Below are positions 14,900 through 24,554 of a stretch of 56,634 nt of DNA, in pieces; the first letter of the stretch is position 1, and every line of letters begins with the position of its first letter. Below the pieces are notes generated by a model that was given only the letters and a program-made list of their open reading frames with translations, made no database searches and was not told where the DNA came from. Both the position numbers and the translations under genes were made by a program. Source of the DNA: Intestinimonas massiliensis (ex Afouda et al. 2020) (GTDB lineage: Bacteria; Bacillota; Clostridia; Oscillospirales; Oscillospiraceae); assembly GCF_900626285.1 (NCBI RefSeq), contig NZ_LR131147.1:1438222-1494855 (forward strand), written 5' to 3'.

Positions 14900-16558
14900 T
14901 TACACTTCCATGATAACAGGCAGGATCATGGGATTGCGCTTGGTCTTTTTGTAGAGGAAGCCGGAAATAGCGCTCTTGATCTCCGACTTGATCGCGGCCC
15001 AGTCGTTCATGCTGTCCCGCTGGCAATTCTCCAGAGCGTTGACAGCCACCTTCCGCAGCTCCTCCATCAGGCCCTCGGACTCCTTCACATAGACAAAGCC
15101 TCTGGTGATGATGTCGGGGCCGGAGACCACGGACCCGTCCTCGCCGGACATGGACACCACTACCACGATCATGCCGTCCTCGGCCAGGTGCTTCCGGTCC
15201 CGGAGCACCACACTGCCCACGTCACCCACGCCGTAGCCGTCCACGAACACCCGGCCGGCGGGTACGGTGCCGTTGATCTTGGCGGAGTTGGGGGTAAGCT
15301 CGATGACCTTGCCGATATCGCTGATGATGATGTTCTTGGGATCCATCCCCATCTGCTGGGCCAGCTTGGCGTGGATCTTGAGCATCCGCTGCTCCCCGTG
15401 AACAGGGATAAAGAACTTGGGCTTCACCAAGGCGTGGATGATCTTCAGTTCCTCCTGGCAGGCGTGGCCCGACACATGGAGGGACCGCTCCCGCTCGTTG
15501 AGCACCTCGGCGTCCTTCCGGTAGAGCTCATTGATGACGCTGCCGATGGAGTTCTCATTGCCGGGGATGGCAGAGGCGGAGATGATGACCCGGTCGCCGG
15601 CCTGGATATCCACCTGCCGGTGGGTGTTGAAGGCCATGCGGGTAAGGGCGGACATGGTCTCGCCCTGGCTGCCGGTGGTGATGATGCACACCTTGTTTTT
15701 GGGCAGGCTCTTGATGTGGGCCAGGTCCACCAGTACGCCGTCTGGGATGTTCATATACCCCAGCTCGGTGGACACCTTCATGGCGTTCTCCATGGAGCGG
15801 CCGGTGACGGCCACCTTCCGCCCGTAGCGGGCGGCCACATCAATGATCTGCTGGATGCGGTCCACATTGGAGGCGAAGGTGGTGACGATGATCCGCTGCT
15901 CGCAGCCCCGGAACAGGGCGTCAAAGGAATCGCCCACGCTGCGCTCGCTCTTGGTGAAGCCGGGGCGCTCCACATTGGTGGAATCGGCCAGCAGGGCCAG
16001 AACGCCCTCCTTGCCCAGCTGTCCCAGCCGGCCCAGGTCGATCATGCCTCCCTGGATGGGGGTGGGGTCGATCTTGAAGTCGCCGGTGTGGACCACGGTG
16101 CCCACGGCGCACTTGATGGCAAAGCCGCAGGCGTCGGCGATAGAGTGGTTCACATGGATAAACTCCACGGAGAACTTGCCAGCCTTCACCGTCTCTCCCG
16201 CCTCGCAGGTGATGAGCTTGGTCTTGCTCAGCAGCCGGTGCTCCTCCAGTTTGAGCTTCACCAGCCCCGCGGTCATCCTGGTGGCGTAGATAGGCGCGTT
16301 CACATCCCGCAGAAGGTAGGGGATGGACCCGATATGGTCCTCGTGCCCATGGGTGAGGAAAATCCCCCGGATGCGATCCTTGTTTTTGATGAGGTAGGTG
16401 AAGTCGGGGATGACCACATCGATGCCGTACATATCGTCATCGGGGAATCCCATGCCCACGTCCACCAGGATCATGTCTCCGCCATACTCGTAAACGGTCA
16501 GGTTCTTCCCGATCTCGTTGAGGCCGCCCAGAGAAATTATTTTCAATTTTTCAGCCAT
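14900..16558 (-). CDS. rnj: Ribonuclease J
   Basis: A 552-residue metallo-beta-lactamase/beta-CASP ribonuclease that processes and degrades mRNA and rRNA in Firmicutes (endonuclease and 5'-3' exonuclease). Metal motif LTHGHEDH (H70, H72, D74, H75) and downstream HVNHSIAD and HTGDFKID are intact. Beta-CASP motifs (LLADSTNVERPG, ITTGSQGE, VHVSGHA-like LHVSGHACQ, FIPVHGE) are all present. The start at 16558 is used because the family begins MAEKLKIISLGGLNEIGKN; the upstream open frame is leader. Whether it is J1 or J2 cannot be told here. Confidence 0.95.
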   Translation of the reverse strand: MAEKLKIISLGGLNEIGKNLTVYEYGGDMILVDVGMGFPDDDMYGIDVVIPDFTYLIKNKDRIRGIFLTHGHEDHIGSIPYLLRDVNAPIYATRMTAGLVKLKLEEHRLLSKTKLITCEAGETVKAGKFSVEFIHVNHSIADACGFAIKCAVGTVVHTGDFKIDPTPIQGGMIDLGRLGQLGKEGVLALLADSTNVERPGFTKSERSVGDSFDALFRGCEQRIIVTTFASNVDRIQQIIDVAARYGRKVAVTGRSMENAMKVSTELGYMNIPDGVLVDLAHIKSLPKNKVCIITTGSQGETMSALTRMAFNTHRQVDIQAGDRVIISASAIPGNENSIGSVINELYRKDAEVLNERERSLHVSGHACQEELKIIHALVKPKFFIPVHGEQRMLKIHAKLAQQMGMDPKNIIISDIGKVIELTPNSAKINGTVPAGRVFVDGYGVGDVGSVVLRDRKHLAEDGMIVVVVSMSGEDGSVVSGPDIITRGFVYVKESEGLMEELRKVAVNALENCQRDSMNDWAAIKSEIKSAISGFLYKKTKRNPMILPVIMEV

Positions 16559-16891
16559 AAAAGTCTTGCTACACTCCTTTAAAATACAGAAAATGTAAAT
16601 TCTATCCGGACATATCGAAGATGCGGGCACACAAAAGAAAGGCGGTGGGTCCCCGCTCTTTCCGGCCCTGCCTCGTCGGAAAAAGGGATGACCAACCATC
16701 GCCTGGCGTACCGTATCCATGCTATGTCTCTGCCTTATCAAAGCGCACGGCGGCGCATAAAGCCATAATGATGATGATAGTATACCACACCGCAGGGGAA
16801 AAGTATACCTTTATTTTCTGCCGCCCGAAGGATAGGATTTTCCGCTCCGTCGTGTTACAATGGGAAAAAACAATACCCAGGAGGTTTTTAT
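16559..16891 (-). promoter_or_regulatory. Long leader of RNase J gene; extended -10 promoter and possible attenuator
   Basis: On minus, TGGTATACT (TATACT at 16784-16779) is an extended -10 and implies a ~215-base leader before the ATG at 16558. Within it, an arm GGCGATGGTTGG (about 16702-16691) can pair imperfectly with CCACCGCC (about 16649-16642), followed by TTTCTTTT, as an attenuator would. The ribosome-binding site AAAGGAG lies ~14 bases before the start. The plus-strand end of this gap holds the ribosome-binding site of the gene at 16892. Confidence 0.4.
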
Positions 16892-17113
16892 ATGGACGAG
16901 TTTCATATTCGCCCGGGGCGCTACCGCCATTTTAAGGGCAACGAATATTGGGTGCTCTATACTGCCCGTCACTCGGAGACGTTGGAGCCGCTGGTCGTAT
17001 ACCAGGCGCTCTACGGGGAGCGCGGGATCTGGGTGCGCCCCGCTGCTATGTGGGGCGAGCATGTGGAGCGGGACGGCTATTCCGGCCCGCGATTCACTTA
17101 CGTGGGGGAATAG
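16892..17113 (+). CDS. DUF1653 domain protein
   Basis: A 73-residue protein: MDEFHIRPGRYRHFKGNEYW ... VLYTARHSETLEPLVVYQAL ... WVRPAAMWGEHVE. This is the DUF1653 signature (RYRHFKG...Y.V...A.HSET.E..VVYQALYG), a small beta-rich family of unknown function common in bacteria. CAGGAGG precedes the ATG. It is 3 bases upstream of the ArsC-like gene and probably co-transcribed. Confidence 0.9.
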   Translation: MDEFHIRPGRYRHFKGNEYWVLYTARHSETLEPLVVYQALYGERGIWVRPAAMWGEHVERDGYSGPRFTYVGE

Positions 17114-17116
17114 AAA

Positions 17117-17449
17117 ATGAATATTCAGATTTTTGGGAAGAGCAAATGTTTTGACACCAAAAAGGCGGAGCGCTGGTTCAAGGAGCGCCGCATCAAATTC
17201 CAGTCCATCGACCTGGTGAAATACGGCATCAGCCCCGGGGAGCTGAAAAGCGTGATGAACGCCGTAGGGCTGGAGGCCCTCATCGACCAGAAGCACCCCG
17301 ATGCGGCCCTGCTGAACTATCTGGCCTACGATGCCGACAAGGCGGAAAAGCTGCTGGACAACCCCAAGCTCATCAAGACCCCCATTGTCCGCAACGGCAA
17401 GCAAGCCACCGTGGGCTACTGCCCGGAGGTCTGGGAGAGCTGGAAATAG
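17117..17449 (+). CDS. ArsC/Spx-family thioredoxin-fold protein
   Basis: A 110-residue protein of the ArsC family (MNIQIFGKSKCFDTKKAERW ... FKERRIKFQSIDLVKYGISP ... KLIKTPIVRNGKQATVGYCP). The active-site Cys10 sits in a KCxxTKKAExW-type motif (here KCFDTKKAERW) like YffB/Spx-like proteins; the second Spx Cys (CxxC) is absent. It could be a glutaredoxin-linked reductase or a regulator; arsenate is unlikely without an ars operon. Confidence 0.85.
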   Translation: MNIQIFGKSKCFDTKKAERWFKERRIKFQSIDLVKYGISPGELKSVMNAVGLEALIDQKHPDAALLNYLAYDADKAEKLLDNPKLIKTPIVRNGKQATVGYCPEVWESWK

Positions 17450-17472
17450 GGGCCGGTGATCTCACCGGCCCC
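17449..17472. terminator. Bidirectional hairpin between ArsC-like and WYL genes
   Basis: 11-bp perfect stem GGGGCCGGTGA/TCACCGGCCCC between convergent genes; the tail is short of T but the stem is very strong. Confidence 0.7.
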
Positions 17473-17477
17473 TGCCC

Positions 17478-18467
17478 TTACTTCTTCTTCCGATACAGCT
17501 CCGCCACGGCGCTCAGCTGCTGTCCCAGCATCTCTCTGGCCCAGTCCGGGCCTTTGATCTCCACGCCGTCTCCCAGGCCGAAGACCCAGCCCAAAAACTG
17601 GGGGCTGACCACCGCTGGAATGGTGACGGTGAAAAAATCATCTCCGTCAGGCACCAGAATGACCTCCCGGCCGAAGCGGTCCAGCACCACTCCCACCAGG
17701 CTGTTTCTGCACCGCAGGGTCACCTGTCCTTCCCGTCCGGAGAACATACCGAAGTGCTTCTGGGCATAGGATGCAATGTCAAAGTCACTGCCCACTCCCT
17801 CCAGGGGCAGACAGGTCACCGCCAGCTCGGCCATCTTGTCTACCCGATAGTGGCGCATCTCCCTGGAGCGGTGGTCATAACCTGCCAAATAGTAGTTCTC
17901 ATTGTCCCAGATGAGCCCGGCGGGAGACACATCATACCGTTTTCCCTCCCGGCGGAACACCCGCTCCTTGCGGACGTTGTACTCAAAGTATTTGAAGCTG
18001 ACGCTTCTGCGGTTGGCGATGGCGGTGTGGAGCTTGTCGATGGTGTAATAGACGCTCTCATTCATGGTCTTGGCCCGCCGGTCCACATAGACCTGCCGCT
18101 GGAGCTGTCTGGCCTGGTGCCTGCTGGCCAGGGATTCCAGCTTTCCGATCAGGTCATTGCTCTTCCGCTGGGAGATGAAGCGGGAGGATTGGACCGCGTC
18201 CACCAGCAGTTTGAGCTCGGCCAGCTGGAAGGGCCGCTCACCCAGGAACCACCCCGGGTCCTTTCCCTTCCGGTTCTGGACGTCCAGCCCAAAGACCCGC
18301 AGGGCCTCCATATCGTCATAGATGCTCTTCCGCTCCGCCTTGATGTCCCACTCCTCCAGAGCCTGGATCAGCTCCGGCACCGTCATGGGGTGGTCCTCGT
18401 CGGTACGCTCCCACAGGATCTTGCACAGGCAGAGCAGCTTCAGCTTCTGGTTGGTACTTCTGGGCAT
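17478..18467 (-). CDS. WYL-domain transcriptional regulator (DeoR/YafY type)
   Basis: A 329-residue protein with an N-terminal winged HTH (KLLCLCKILWERTDEDHPMT ... VPELIQALEEWDIKAERKSI) and a WYL domain (VSPAGLIWDNENYYLAGYDH ... MRHYRVDKMAEL), where the motif reads ENYYLAGY. The C-terminal extension (VVSPQFLGWVFGLGDGVEIK) is typical. WYL proteins sense nucleotides or small ligands, often during DNA damage or phage infection. An inverted repeat upstream may be its operator. The ligand is unknown. Confidence 0.88.
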   Translation of the reverse strand: MPRSTNQKLKLLCLCKILWERTDEDHPMTVPELIQALEEWDIKAERKSIYDDMEALRVFGLDVQNRKGKDPGWFLGERPFQLAELKLLVDAVQSSRFISQRKSNDLIGKLESLASRHQARQLQRQVYVDRRAKTMNESVYYTIDKLHTAIANRRSVSFKYFEYNVRKERVFRREGKRYDVSPAGLIWDNENYYLAGYDHRSREMRHYRVDKMAELAVTCLPLEGVGSDFDIASYAQKHFGMFSGREGQVTLRCRNSLVGVVLDRFGREVILVPDGDDFFTVTIPAVVSPQFLGWVFGLGDGVEIKGPDWAREMLGQQLSAVAELYRKKK

Positions 18468-18480
18468 GGTTTATTCCCCC

Positions 18481-18524
18481 TATCCTGTTTTCAGGATAAT
18501 CCTTCCAATGTCCAATAAACAGGA
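18481..18524. promoter_or_regulatory. Inverted repeats upstream of WYL regulator
   Basis: TATCCTG TTTT CAGGATA (18481-18498) is a perfect 7-bp inverted repeat, and TCCTGTTT (18483-18490) is repeated inverted as AAACAGGA (18517-18524). Both lie 14-57 bases before the WYL start and next to the divergent hydrolase gene, so they are candidate autoregulatory operators. Confidence 0.5.
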
Positions 18525-18573
18525 CTTTTCTTAACCATACCATACTTTTCTCAGAAATGCGAGGTTTTTGTGC

Positions 18574-19404
18574 ATGGCAGACCGGCAAACGGCGTTTCTT
18601 GTGTCCGCGCCTCTGTGCCCGCTGTATGAGCGGCCCGATCCCCGATCCCAGCGGGTGGACGAGGTGCTGTGCGGCTGGCCCGTCACCCTCCTTCAGGCGG
18701 AGGAGGACGGCTGGTGCCGGGTACGCACTCACTATGGCTATGAGGGCTTCACCCTGTGCAGCGGCCTGATCCCGGCGGAATCCCGGACCGGCCGGTCCCT
18801 TCTGGTGGTGACCGGTCTGTTTGCCGATGTGCTGACCGGGCCGGAGGCAGAGCACCCTGTGGTCCGCACCCTGCCCCGGGGGGCGCTGGTATCCCCCCGG
18901 GGCGCCGGAGGGGAGGGCTGGCAGCCGGTTATCCTGCCCGACGGCACCGGGGGCTGGATCAAAGCCGGCCTTCTGGCTCCCTATCTGCAATGCCCGCCCG
19001 CTCTGCCGGAGGAGGCGCTCCGGGCCCGGGTAACTGCGGCAGCCCGCTCCTATCTGGGGGTACCCTACCGCTGGGGCGGCAAATCCCCCCAGGGGATCGA
19101 CTGCTCCGGCCTCACCTTCATGTCCTGGTTTTTCAGCGGAGTGTGCCTCTACCGGGATGCCAGGCTGGTCCCCGGCTTTCCCGCTCACGCCATTTCCCCG
19201 GACCGGCTGGCCCCCGCCGACCTGCTCTATTTTCCCGGTCACATTGCCCTCTACCTGGGAAACGGTCAGTACATCCACTCTACCGCCCGGGCGGGCAGCG
19301 ACGGGGTGGTGATCAACAGTCTGGACCCCTCCGCCTCTGATTACCGGCCCGACCTGGCGGAAAAGCTGCTGGCAGTGGGCAGCGTGTTCCCCCTCACACG
19401 GTAG
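18574..19404 (+). CDS. SH3-NlpC/P60 cell wall hydrolase
   Basis: A 276-residue protein with two N-terminal bacterial SH3-like segments (CPLYERPDPRSQRVDEVLCG; LLVVTGLFADVLTGPEAEHP) and a C-terminal NlpC/P60 peptidase (about residues 150-270). It shows the catalytic Cys in QGIDCSGLTFMSW, His in PGHIALYLGNG and a third polar residue near the STARAGS segment. It resembles YkfC-type gamma-D-Glu-Lys endopeptidases that trim wall peptides. No signal peptide is seen, so it may act on imported muropeptides in the cytoplasm. The ATG at 18574 follows GCGAGG; a TTG six bases earlier is less likely. Confidence 0.88.
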   Translation: MADRQTAFLVSAPLCPLYERPDPRSQRVDEVLCGWPVTLLQAEEDGWCRVRTHYGYEGFTLCSGLIPAESRTGRSLLVVTGLFADVLTGPEAEHPVVRTLPRGALVSPRGAGGEGWQPVILPDGTGGWIKAGLLAPYLQCPPALPEEALRARVTAAARSYLGVPYRWGGKSPQGIDCSGLTFMSWFFSGVCLYRDARLVPGFPAHAISPDRLAPADLLYFPGHIALYLGNGQYIHSTARAGSDGVVINSLDPSASDYRPDLAEKLLAVGSVFPLTR

Positions 19405-19412
19405 CAGAGCGC

Positions 19413-19456
19413 AAAAAGGCCCTCTGACGCGGCAGCCGCGTCAGAGGGCCTTTCTT
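19413..19456. terminator. Bidirectional terminator, NlpC/P60 gene and ABC ATPase
   Basis: 15-bp perfect stem (19418-19432 with 19436-19450), loop CAG, flanked by A5 and TTTCTT. It serves both convergent genes. Confidence 0.9.
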
Positions 19457-19469
19457 ACTCTATGGACGC

Positions 19470-20591
<1,122 letters not shown>

Positions 20592-20597
20592 ACTCAT

Positions 20598-20779
20598 TGG
20601 CCGTAAGGGCAATGCCTCCGCAAATACCCTCTCGCCCGCGGGGAGTGGCTACCCCGGGGACTTTACGGCAGGTCTCCACACTGCCGCACCGCCGGCCGGC
20701 GGTTTTTCCTCCTTTTTGACAGCTCTCCCGGTCCTATGGAAATGGAGTAGGGCCGGGAGGCCTGATTTGGGGGTTGCGC
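20598..20779 (-). promoter_or_regulatory. Structured leader between nagA and the ABC ATPase gene
   Basis: This 182-base gap contains an inverted repeat CTCCCGG(T)CCTA / TAGG(G)CCGGGAG (20724-20758, a likely nagA 3' structure), the palindrome CCGCCGGCCGGCGG (about 20689-20702), a stem GGCAG/CTGCC (about 20667-20685) and GGGG/CCCC (about 20640-20655), all on the message of the ATPase. I recognise no known riboswitch class. Confidence 0.45.
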
Positions 20780-21901
20780 TCAGCGGCTGACCAGCTTGCC
20801 GCGGAAAAAGACGTCTTTCACTTCCAGATCCTGATCCAGGACCACCACGTTGGCCCGCTTGCCCGGCTCCAGGCTGCCCGCCCGGCTGTAAATACCGATG
20901 GCCTTGGCCGGATTCACCGCGGCCGCCCGTACAGCGTCCTCCAGCGGGATACCGAAGGAGACCGCCGTTTTCATGCAGCGCATGAGATCGGTGACCGAAC
21001 CGGCCAGGGTGCCGTCGGCCAGGGTGGCGTGCTTACCCTTCACGGTCACGTCCTGACCGCCCAGAGTATAGGCGCCGTCCGGCATGCCTGCTGCCCGCAT
21101 GGTGTCGGAGATGAGGATGACCCGCTTGGCGCCGAACATCTTGAACACTGCCCGCACCACCGCGGGGTGGATGTGGACGCCGTCACAGATGAGCTCCACA
21201 TTGCACAGGGGGGTATCCAGAGCGGCCCCCACCACGCCGGGTGCCCGGTGGCCGAAGGGGGGCATGGCGTTGAACAGGTGGGTCACCTGCCGGGCGCCCA
21301 GCCGGAAGGCCTCCATGGCGGTGTCATAGTCGGCGGTGGTGTGGGCGAGAGACACGGTGACCTCGCTCTCCACAGCCTCAATGAATTCCATGGCGCCCGG
21401 CTCCTCGGGAGCCAGGGACACCAGCTTCACCAGGCCATGGGAGGCGGCAATGAGACGGCGGAGCATAGCCACGTCGGGGGCGTGGAGCCAGTCGCCGTTC
21501 TGGGCGCCCTTCTTGGCCATGGAGAGGAAGGGTCCCTCCAGGTTGATGCCGCACAGGGCGGCGCCGGGCTTGTCGGCCGCCTTGTGGGCGGCGGCCACCT
21601 GGCACACGCGGGTGAGCTGCTCCTCCAGCAGGGTCATGCCGGCGGGGCAGATCTGGGTCACGCCCCGGGAGAGCTCATACTCGGCCATGACCTGTAATCC
21701 CTCCGGGTCCCCGTCGGAGAAATCGTGCCCCTTGCAGCCGTGGAAGTGCAGGTCAGTGAGGCCGGGGATCACATAGCAGCCGGTGGCATCGTAGGTCTGG
21801 CCGTCGGCGCTGGAGTTGGAGAGGAGGCGGCCGTCAAAGCACACATCCCGCCGGACGAACCCCTCCTGAAGATCGAATACCTGACCGCCTGTTATCCGCA
21901 T
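20780..21901 (-). CDS. nagA: N-acetylglucosamine-6-phosphate deacetylase
   Basis: A 373-residue amidohydrolase that converts GlcNAc-6-P to GlcN-6-P plus acetate. Metal/active-site motifs are intact: DLHFHGCKGHDF, the Glu in INLEGPFLS, 'SLAHTTADY', 'VTHLFNAMPPFGHRAPG', 'ICDGVHIHP' and the catalytic Asp in LISDTMRAAGMPDG. The start at 21901 (MRITGGQVFDL) overlaps the nagB stop by 10 bases; the upstream in-frame extension is a nagB shadow. Confidence 0.95.
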   Translation of the reverse strand: MRITGGQVFDLQEGFVRRDVCFDGRLLSNSSADGQTYDATGCYVIPGLTDLHFHGCKGHDFSDGDPEGLQVMAEYELSRGVTQICPAGMTLLEEQLTRVCQVAAAHKAADKPGAALCGINLEGPFLSMAKKGAQNGDWLHAPDVAMLRRLIAASHGLVKLVSLAPEEPGAMEFIEAVESEVTVSLAHTTADYDTAMEAFRLGARQVTHLFNAMPPFGHRAPGVVGAALDTPLCNVELICDGVHIHPAVVRAVFKMFGAKRVILISDTMRAAGMPDGAYTLGGQDVTVKGKHATLADGTLAGSVTDLMRCMKTAVSFGIPLEDAVRAAAVNPAKAIGIYSRAGSLEPGKRANVVVLDQDLEVKDVFFRGKLVSR

Positions 21902-22644
21902 ACGGTTACACCTGCTTCCACCAGTTTGTGGAGGGCGGCCTTGTCGCCCACCAGGGTCACATCGGGGTGCAGCTGCAGGATAGAGGCAGGCACCTCCTTG
22001 GTCACAGGACCGGCAAAGGCCTTGCACACGGCGTCGGCCTTGTCCTCGCCGCTGACCACCATCAGGATCCGCCGGGCATTCATGATGTTCTTGATGCCCA
22101 TGCTCAGGGCGTGGCGGGGCACCTCGTCCCGGCTCTCAAAGAAGCGCTTGTTGGCCTCAATGGTGCTCTCGGTCAGGGTGACCACGTGGGTCTCCAGGCC
22201 GAAATCGTCGCCGGGCTCATTGAACGCGATGTGGCCGTTGTGGCCCATGCCCAGCAGCTGCAGGTCGATGCCGCCCAGATCCCGGATCAGCTTGTTGTAG
22301 GCCGCGCACTCCGCCTCGGGATCCTTGGCCAGGCCGTTGAGCACGTGGGTATTTTCCGGCTTGATGTCGATATGGTCGAACAGATTGGTCTGCATGAAGT
22401 AGCGGTAGCTCTGCTCATGGTGGGGCGACAGGCCCAGATACTCGTCCAGGTTGACGGAGCGGACCTCAGCGAAGGTCAGGTCGCCCTTGCTGTACCACTC
22501 TACCAACTGCTTATAGGTGCCCACGGGGGTGCCGCCGGTAGCCAGGCCCAGTACGCAGTCGGGCTTGTAGATCACCTGGGCGGAGATGATGTTGGCCGCC
22601 CGGCGGCTCATGGCATTGTAATCTTCCGATTGATAAATACGCAT
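21892..22644 (-). CDS. nagB: Glucosamine-6-phosphate deaminase
   Basis: A 250-residue protein that turns GlcN-6-P into fructose-6-P and ammonia, the last dedicated step of amino sugar use. Diagnostic motifs: GLATGGTPVGTYKQL, 'SVNLDEYLGLSPHHEQSYRY' with catalytic Asp, 'LLGMGHNGHIAFNEPG' with catalytic His, and 'HALSMGI'. The length is normal for the short Firmicutes form. Translationally coupled to nagA and 18 bases after nanA. Confidence 0.96.
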   Translation of the reverse strand: MRIYQSEDYNAMSRRAANIISAQVIYKPDCVLGLATGGTPVGTYKQLVEWYSKGDLTFAEVRSVNLDEYLGLSPHHEQSYRYFMQTNLFDHIDIKPENTHVLNGLAKDPEAECAAYNKLIRDLGGIDLQLLGMGHNGHIAFNEPGDDFGLETHVVTLTESTIEANKRFFESRDEVPRHALSMGIKNIMNARRILMVVSGEDKADAVCKAFAGPVTKEVPASILQLHPDVTLVGDKAALHKLVEAGVTVCG

Positions 22645-22662
22645 ACCGATCTTCTCCTATTT

Positions 22663-23568
22663 TCAGCAGTACTTGGCAATGGCGGCGGCGATCATGGCGG
22701 CGGCCTGGTCCACGATGGCGGCGTCGCTGTCGATGAGGCCGGGCATGGGCTTGCGGACGGAGCCGCAGTTCACGCCGCTCTTGGCCAGGATGGCCTTCTG
22801 CACGGCGTACAGATTGCCGTGAGCGGAGCACATCTTGTAGATGATGCGGTCGATGTCGTTCTGGATCTGGCGGGCGGGCTCCATCTCGCCCTTCCGGAAG
22901 TGCTCATAGATCTTCAGGAAGAGTTCGGGCATGACGGCGTAGGTGCCGCCGATGCCGGCGCAGGCGCCCATGGCCAGGCCGGAGATGTACTGCTCGTCGG
23001 GGCCGTTGAACACGATGACCCCGGCGTCCCGCCACATCTGGATATCCTGGACGGGCATGGAGGAGTTCTTCACGCCGATGACCCGGGGGTTCTTCTTCAT
23101 CTCAGCCAGCAGGGACGGTGTGAGGGCCACACCGGCCAGCTGGGGGATGTTGTAGATGACGAAGTCGGTGTTGGGCGCGGCGGCGGAGATGTCGTTCCAG
23201 TAGCCGGCAATGCCGTACTCGGGCAGGTGGAAGTAGATGGGGGGAATGGCGGCGATGGCGTCCACACCCAGGCTCTCGGCGTGGGCGGCCAGCTCCTGGC
23301 TGTCGGCGGTGTTGTTGCACGCCACGTGGGCAATGACCACCACCTTGCCCTTGGCCTCTGCCATCACGTTTTCCAGCACGATCTTGCGCTCGGCCACGCT
23401 CTGGTAGATGCACTCGCCGGAGGAGCCGCCCACATACAGGCCGTTGACGCCCTTGCCGATCAGGTGGCGGGTCAGGGCCCGCACACCTTCGGGGGAGATG
23501 TTGCCAGCCTCGTCATAGCAGGCATAGAAAGCGGGGATAACGCCCTGATACTTTTTCAGATCGCTCAT
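22663..23568 (-). CDS. nanA: N-acetylneuraminate lyase
   Basis: A 301-residue (beta/alpha)8 aldolase of the DapA/NanA family that cleaves sialic acid to ManNAc and pyruvate. YVGGSSGECIYQS carries the carboxylate-binding motif; Tyr in FVIYNIPQLAGV and the Schiff-base Lys in RVIGVKNSS are in place. NAL rather than DHDPS is supported by GSSGE and by nag genes on the same operon. Good GAGGAGG upstream of the ATG. Confidence 0.93.
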   Translation of the reverse strand: MSDLKKYQGVIPAFYACYDEAGNISPEGVRALTRHLIGKGVNGLYVGGSSGECIYQSVAERKIVLENVMAEAKGKVVVIAHVACNNTADSQELAAHAESLGVDAIAAIPPIYFHLPEYGIAGYWNDISAAAPNTDFVIYNIPQLAGVALTPSLLAEMKKNPRVIGVKNSSMPVQDIQMWRDAGVIVFNGPDEQYISGLAMGACAGIGGTYAVMPELFLKIYEHFRKGEMEPARQIQNDIDRIIYKMCSAHGNLYAVQKAILAKSGVNCGSVRKPMPGLIDSDAAIVDQAAAMIAAAIAKYC

Positions 23569-23689
23569 TTTAGATTCCTCCTCTCAAAAAATTTAAAACA
23601 ACATACATGGATGGGATCAGGCCGAAGGCGGCGGACAGTTTGCTCTGCGGGCTGGCGGAAGCAATCGTTCCAGGCGTTGACATCCGGTC

Positions 23690-24544
23690 TCAGATGTGCT
23701 TATCCGACAGCACCTCAGCCACCATCTCACGGCGCAGGCGGCAGCCCTTCTGGTCCCGGCGGCATACCTCCCCGAAGAGCACGTCCACCAGATAAAGCTG
23801 GGCGATGCGGGCAGCCACGGAGCCGCTCTGCAAGGGTCCCTCCCGGGAACCGCACTGGAGCACGATGTCGGCAAAGGCCGCGCCCGGCGACTTGGGAAAG
23901 CGGGTAATGAGGATGATCCTGGCCTTTCTGTCCCGGATGATGCGCAGATTTTTCAGCAGCTCCTTGGTGGAACCGGAGTAGGAAAAGTAGATCACCGCGT
24001 CCCCCGGGGTCAGCTGGACCGCAGCGATGGCCTGGAGGTGGGAATCCACCACCGGAACAAAGTTCATCTGGATGGTGCTGAACAGGTGGGCGCACTCCTG
24101 TGCCAGAATCATGGAGCCGCCCTGTCCCATACACAGCACCCGCCCGGCGGAGATCACCATGTCCGCTGCCCGGCGGATGGCCTCCGGCTGGAGCAGCTCC
24201 AGGGTCTGGGTCATAGCTTCCAGATCGGTGTCATACACCTTGCGGGCTATCTCCTGCACGCTGTCCGCGGGCAGCACTTCGTCCCCCTGGGCGGGGAGCT
24301 CAGAACGCCCGGCGGTGGCGTTGGCAATGGCCAGCTTAAAGGCGCTGTAGCCCTTATACCCCAGCCTCCGGCAGAAACGGGAGATAGTGGCCTCCGCCAC
24401 CCCCGCCTCCTCCGCCAGCTCGGAGATGGACATGAACTGGGTGCGCTGCTGGTGGATCACCGCGTAGTCGGCCACCTTTTTCTCGGCGCTGGTCAGTTCA
24501 TAATATTCAGTATTGATCTTTTCAAATACATTGCCCAAGGGCAT
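23690..24544 (-). CDS. RpiR/MurR-family regulator of the sialic acid locus
   Basis: A 284-residue protein with an N-terminal HTH_6 domain (EKKVADYAVIHQQRTQFMSI ... AEATISRFCRRLGYKGYSAF) and a C-terminal SIS sugar-phosphate binding domain (RVLCMGQGGSMILAQECAHL; DAVIYFSYSGSTKELLKNLR). It lies inside the operon it probably controls and likely senses an amino sugar phosphate such as ManNAc-6-P or GlcNAc-6-P. Candidate operator: the palindrome at 25876-25895. Confidence 0.9.
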   Translation of the reverse strand: MPLGNVFEKINTEYYELTSAEKKVADYAVIHQQRTQFMSISELAEEAGVAEATISRFCRRLGYKGYSAFKLAIANATAGRSELPAQGDEVLPADSVQEIARKVYDTDLEAMTQTLELLQPEAIRRAADMVISAGRVLCMGQGGSMILAQECAHLFSTIQMNFVPVVDSHLQAIAAVQLTPGDAVIYFSYSGSTKELLKNLRIIRDRKARIILITRFPKSPGAAFADIVLQCGSREGPLQSGSVAARIAQLYLVDVLFGEVCRRDQKGCRLRREMVAEVLSDKHI

Positions 24545-24554
24545 GGCAGCCCCC

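Noticed and set aside
17117..17449. True arsenate reductase
   Set aside because: It lies next to a DUF1653 gene and no ars genes; the ArsC fold family includes Spx/YffB-like proteins, so arsenate reduction is not supported.
22663..23568. Dihydrodipicolinate synthase (DapA)
   Set aside because: The GGSSGE motif and operon partners nagA, nagB and epimerase support NanA.
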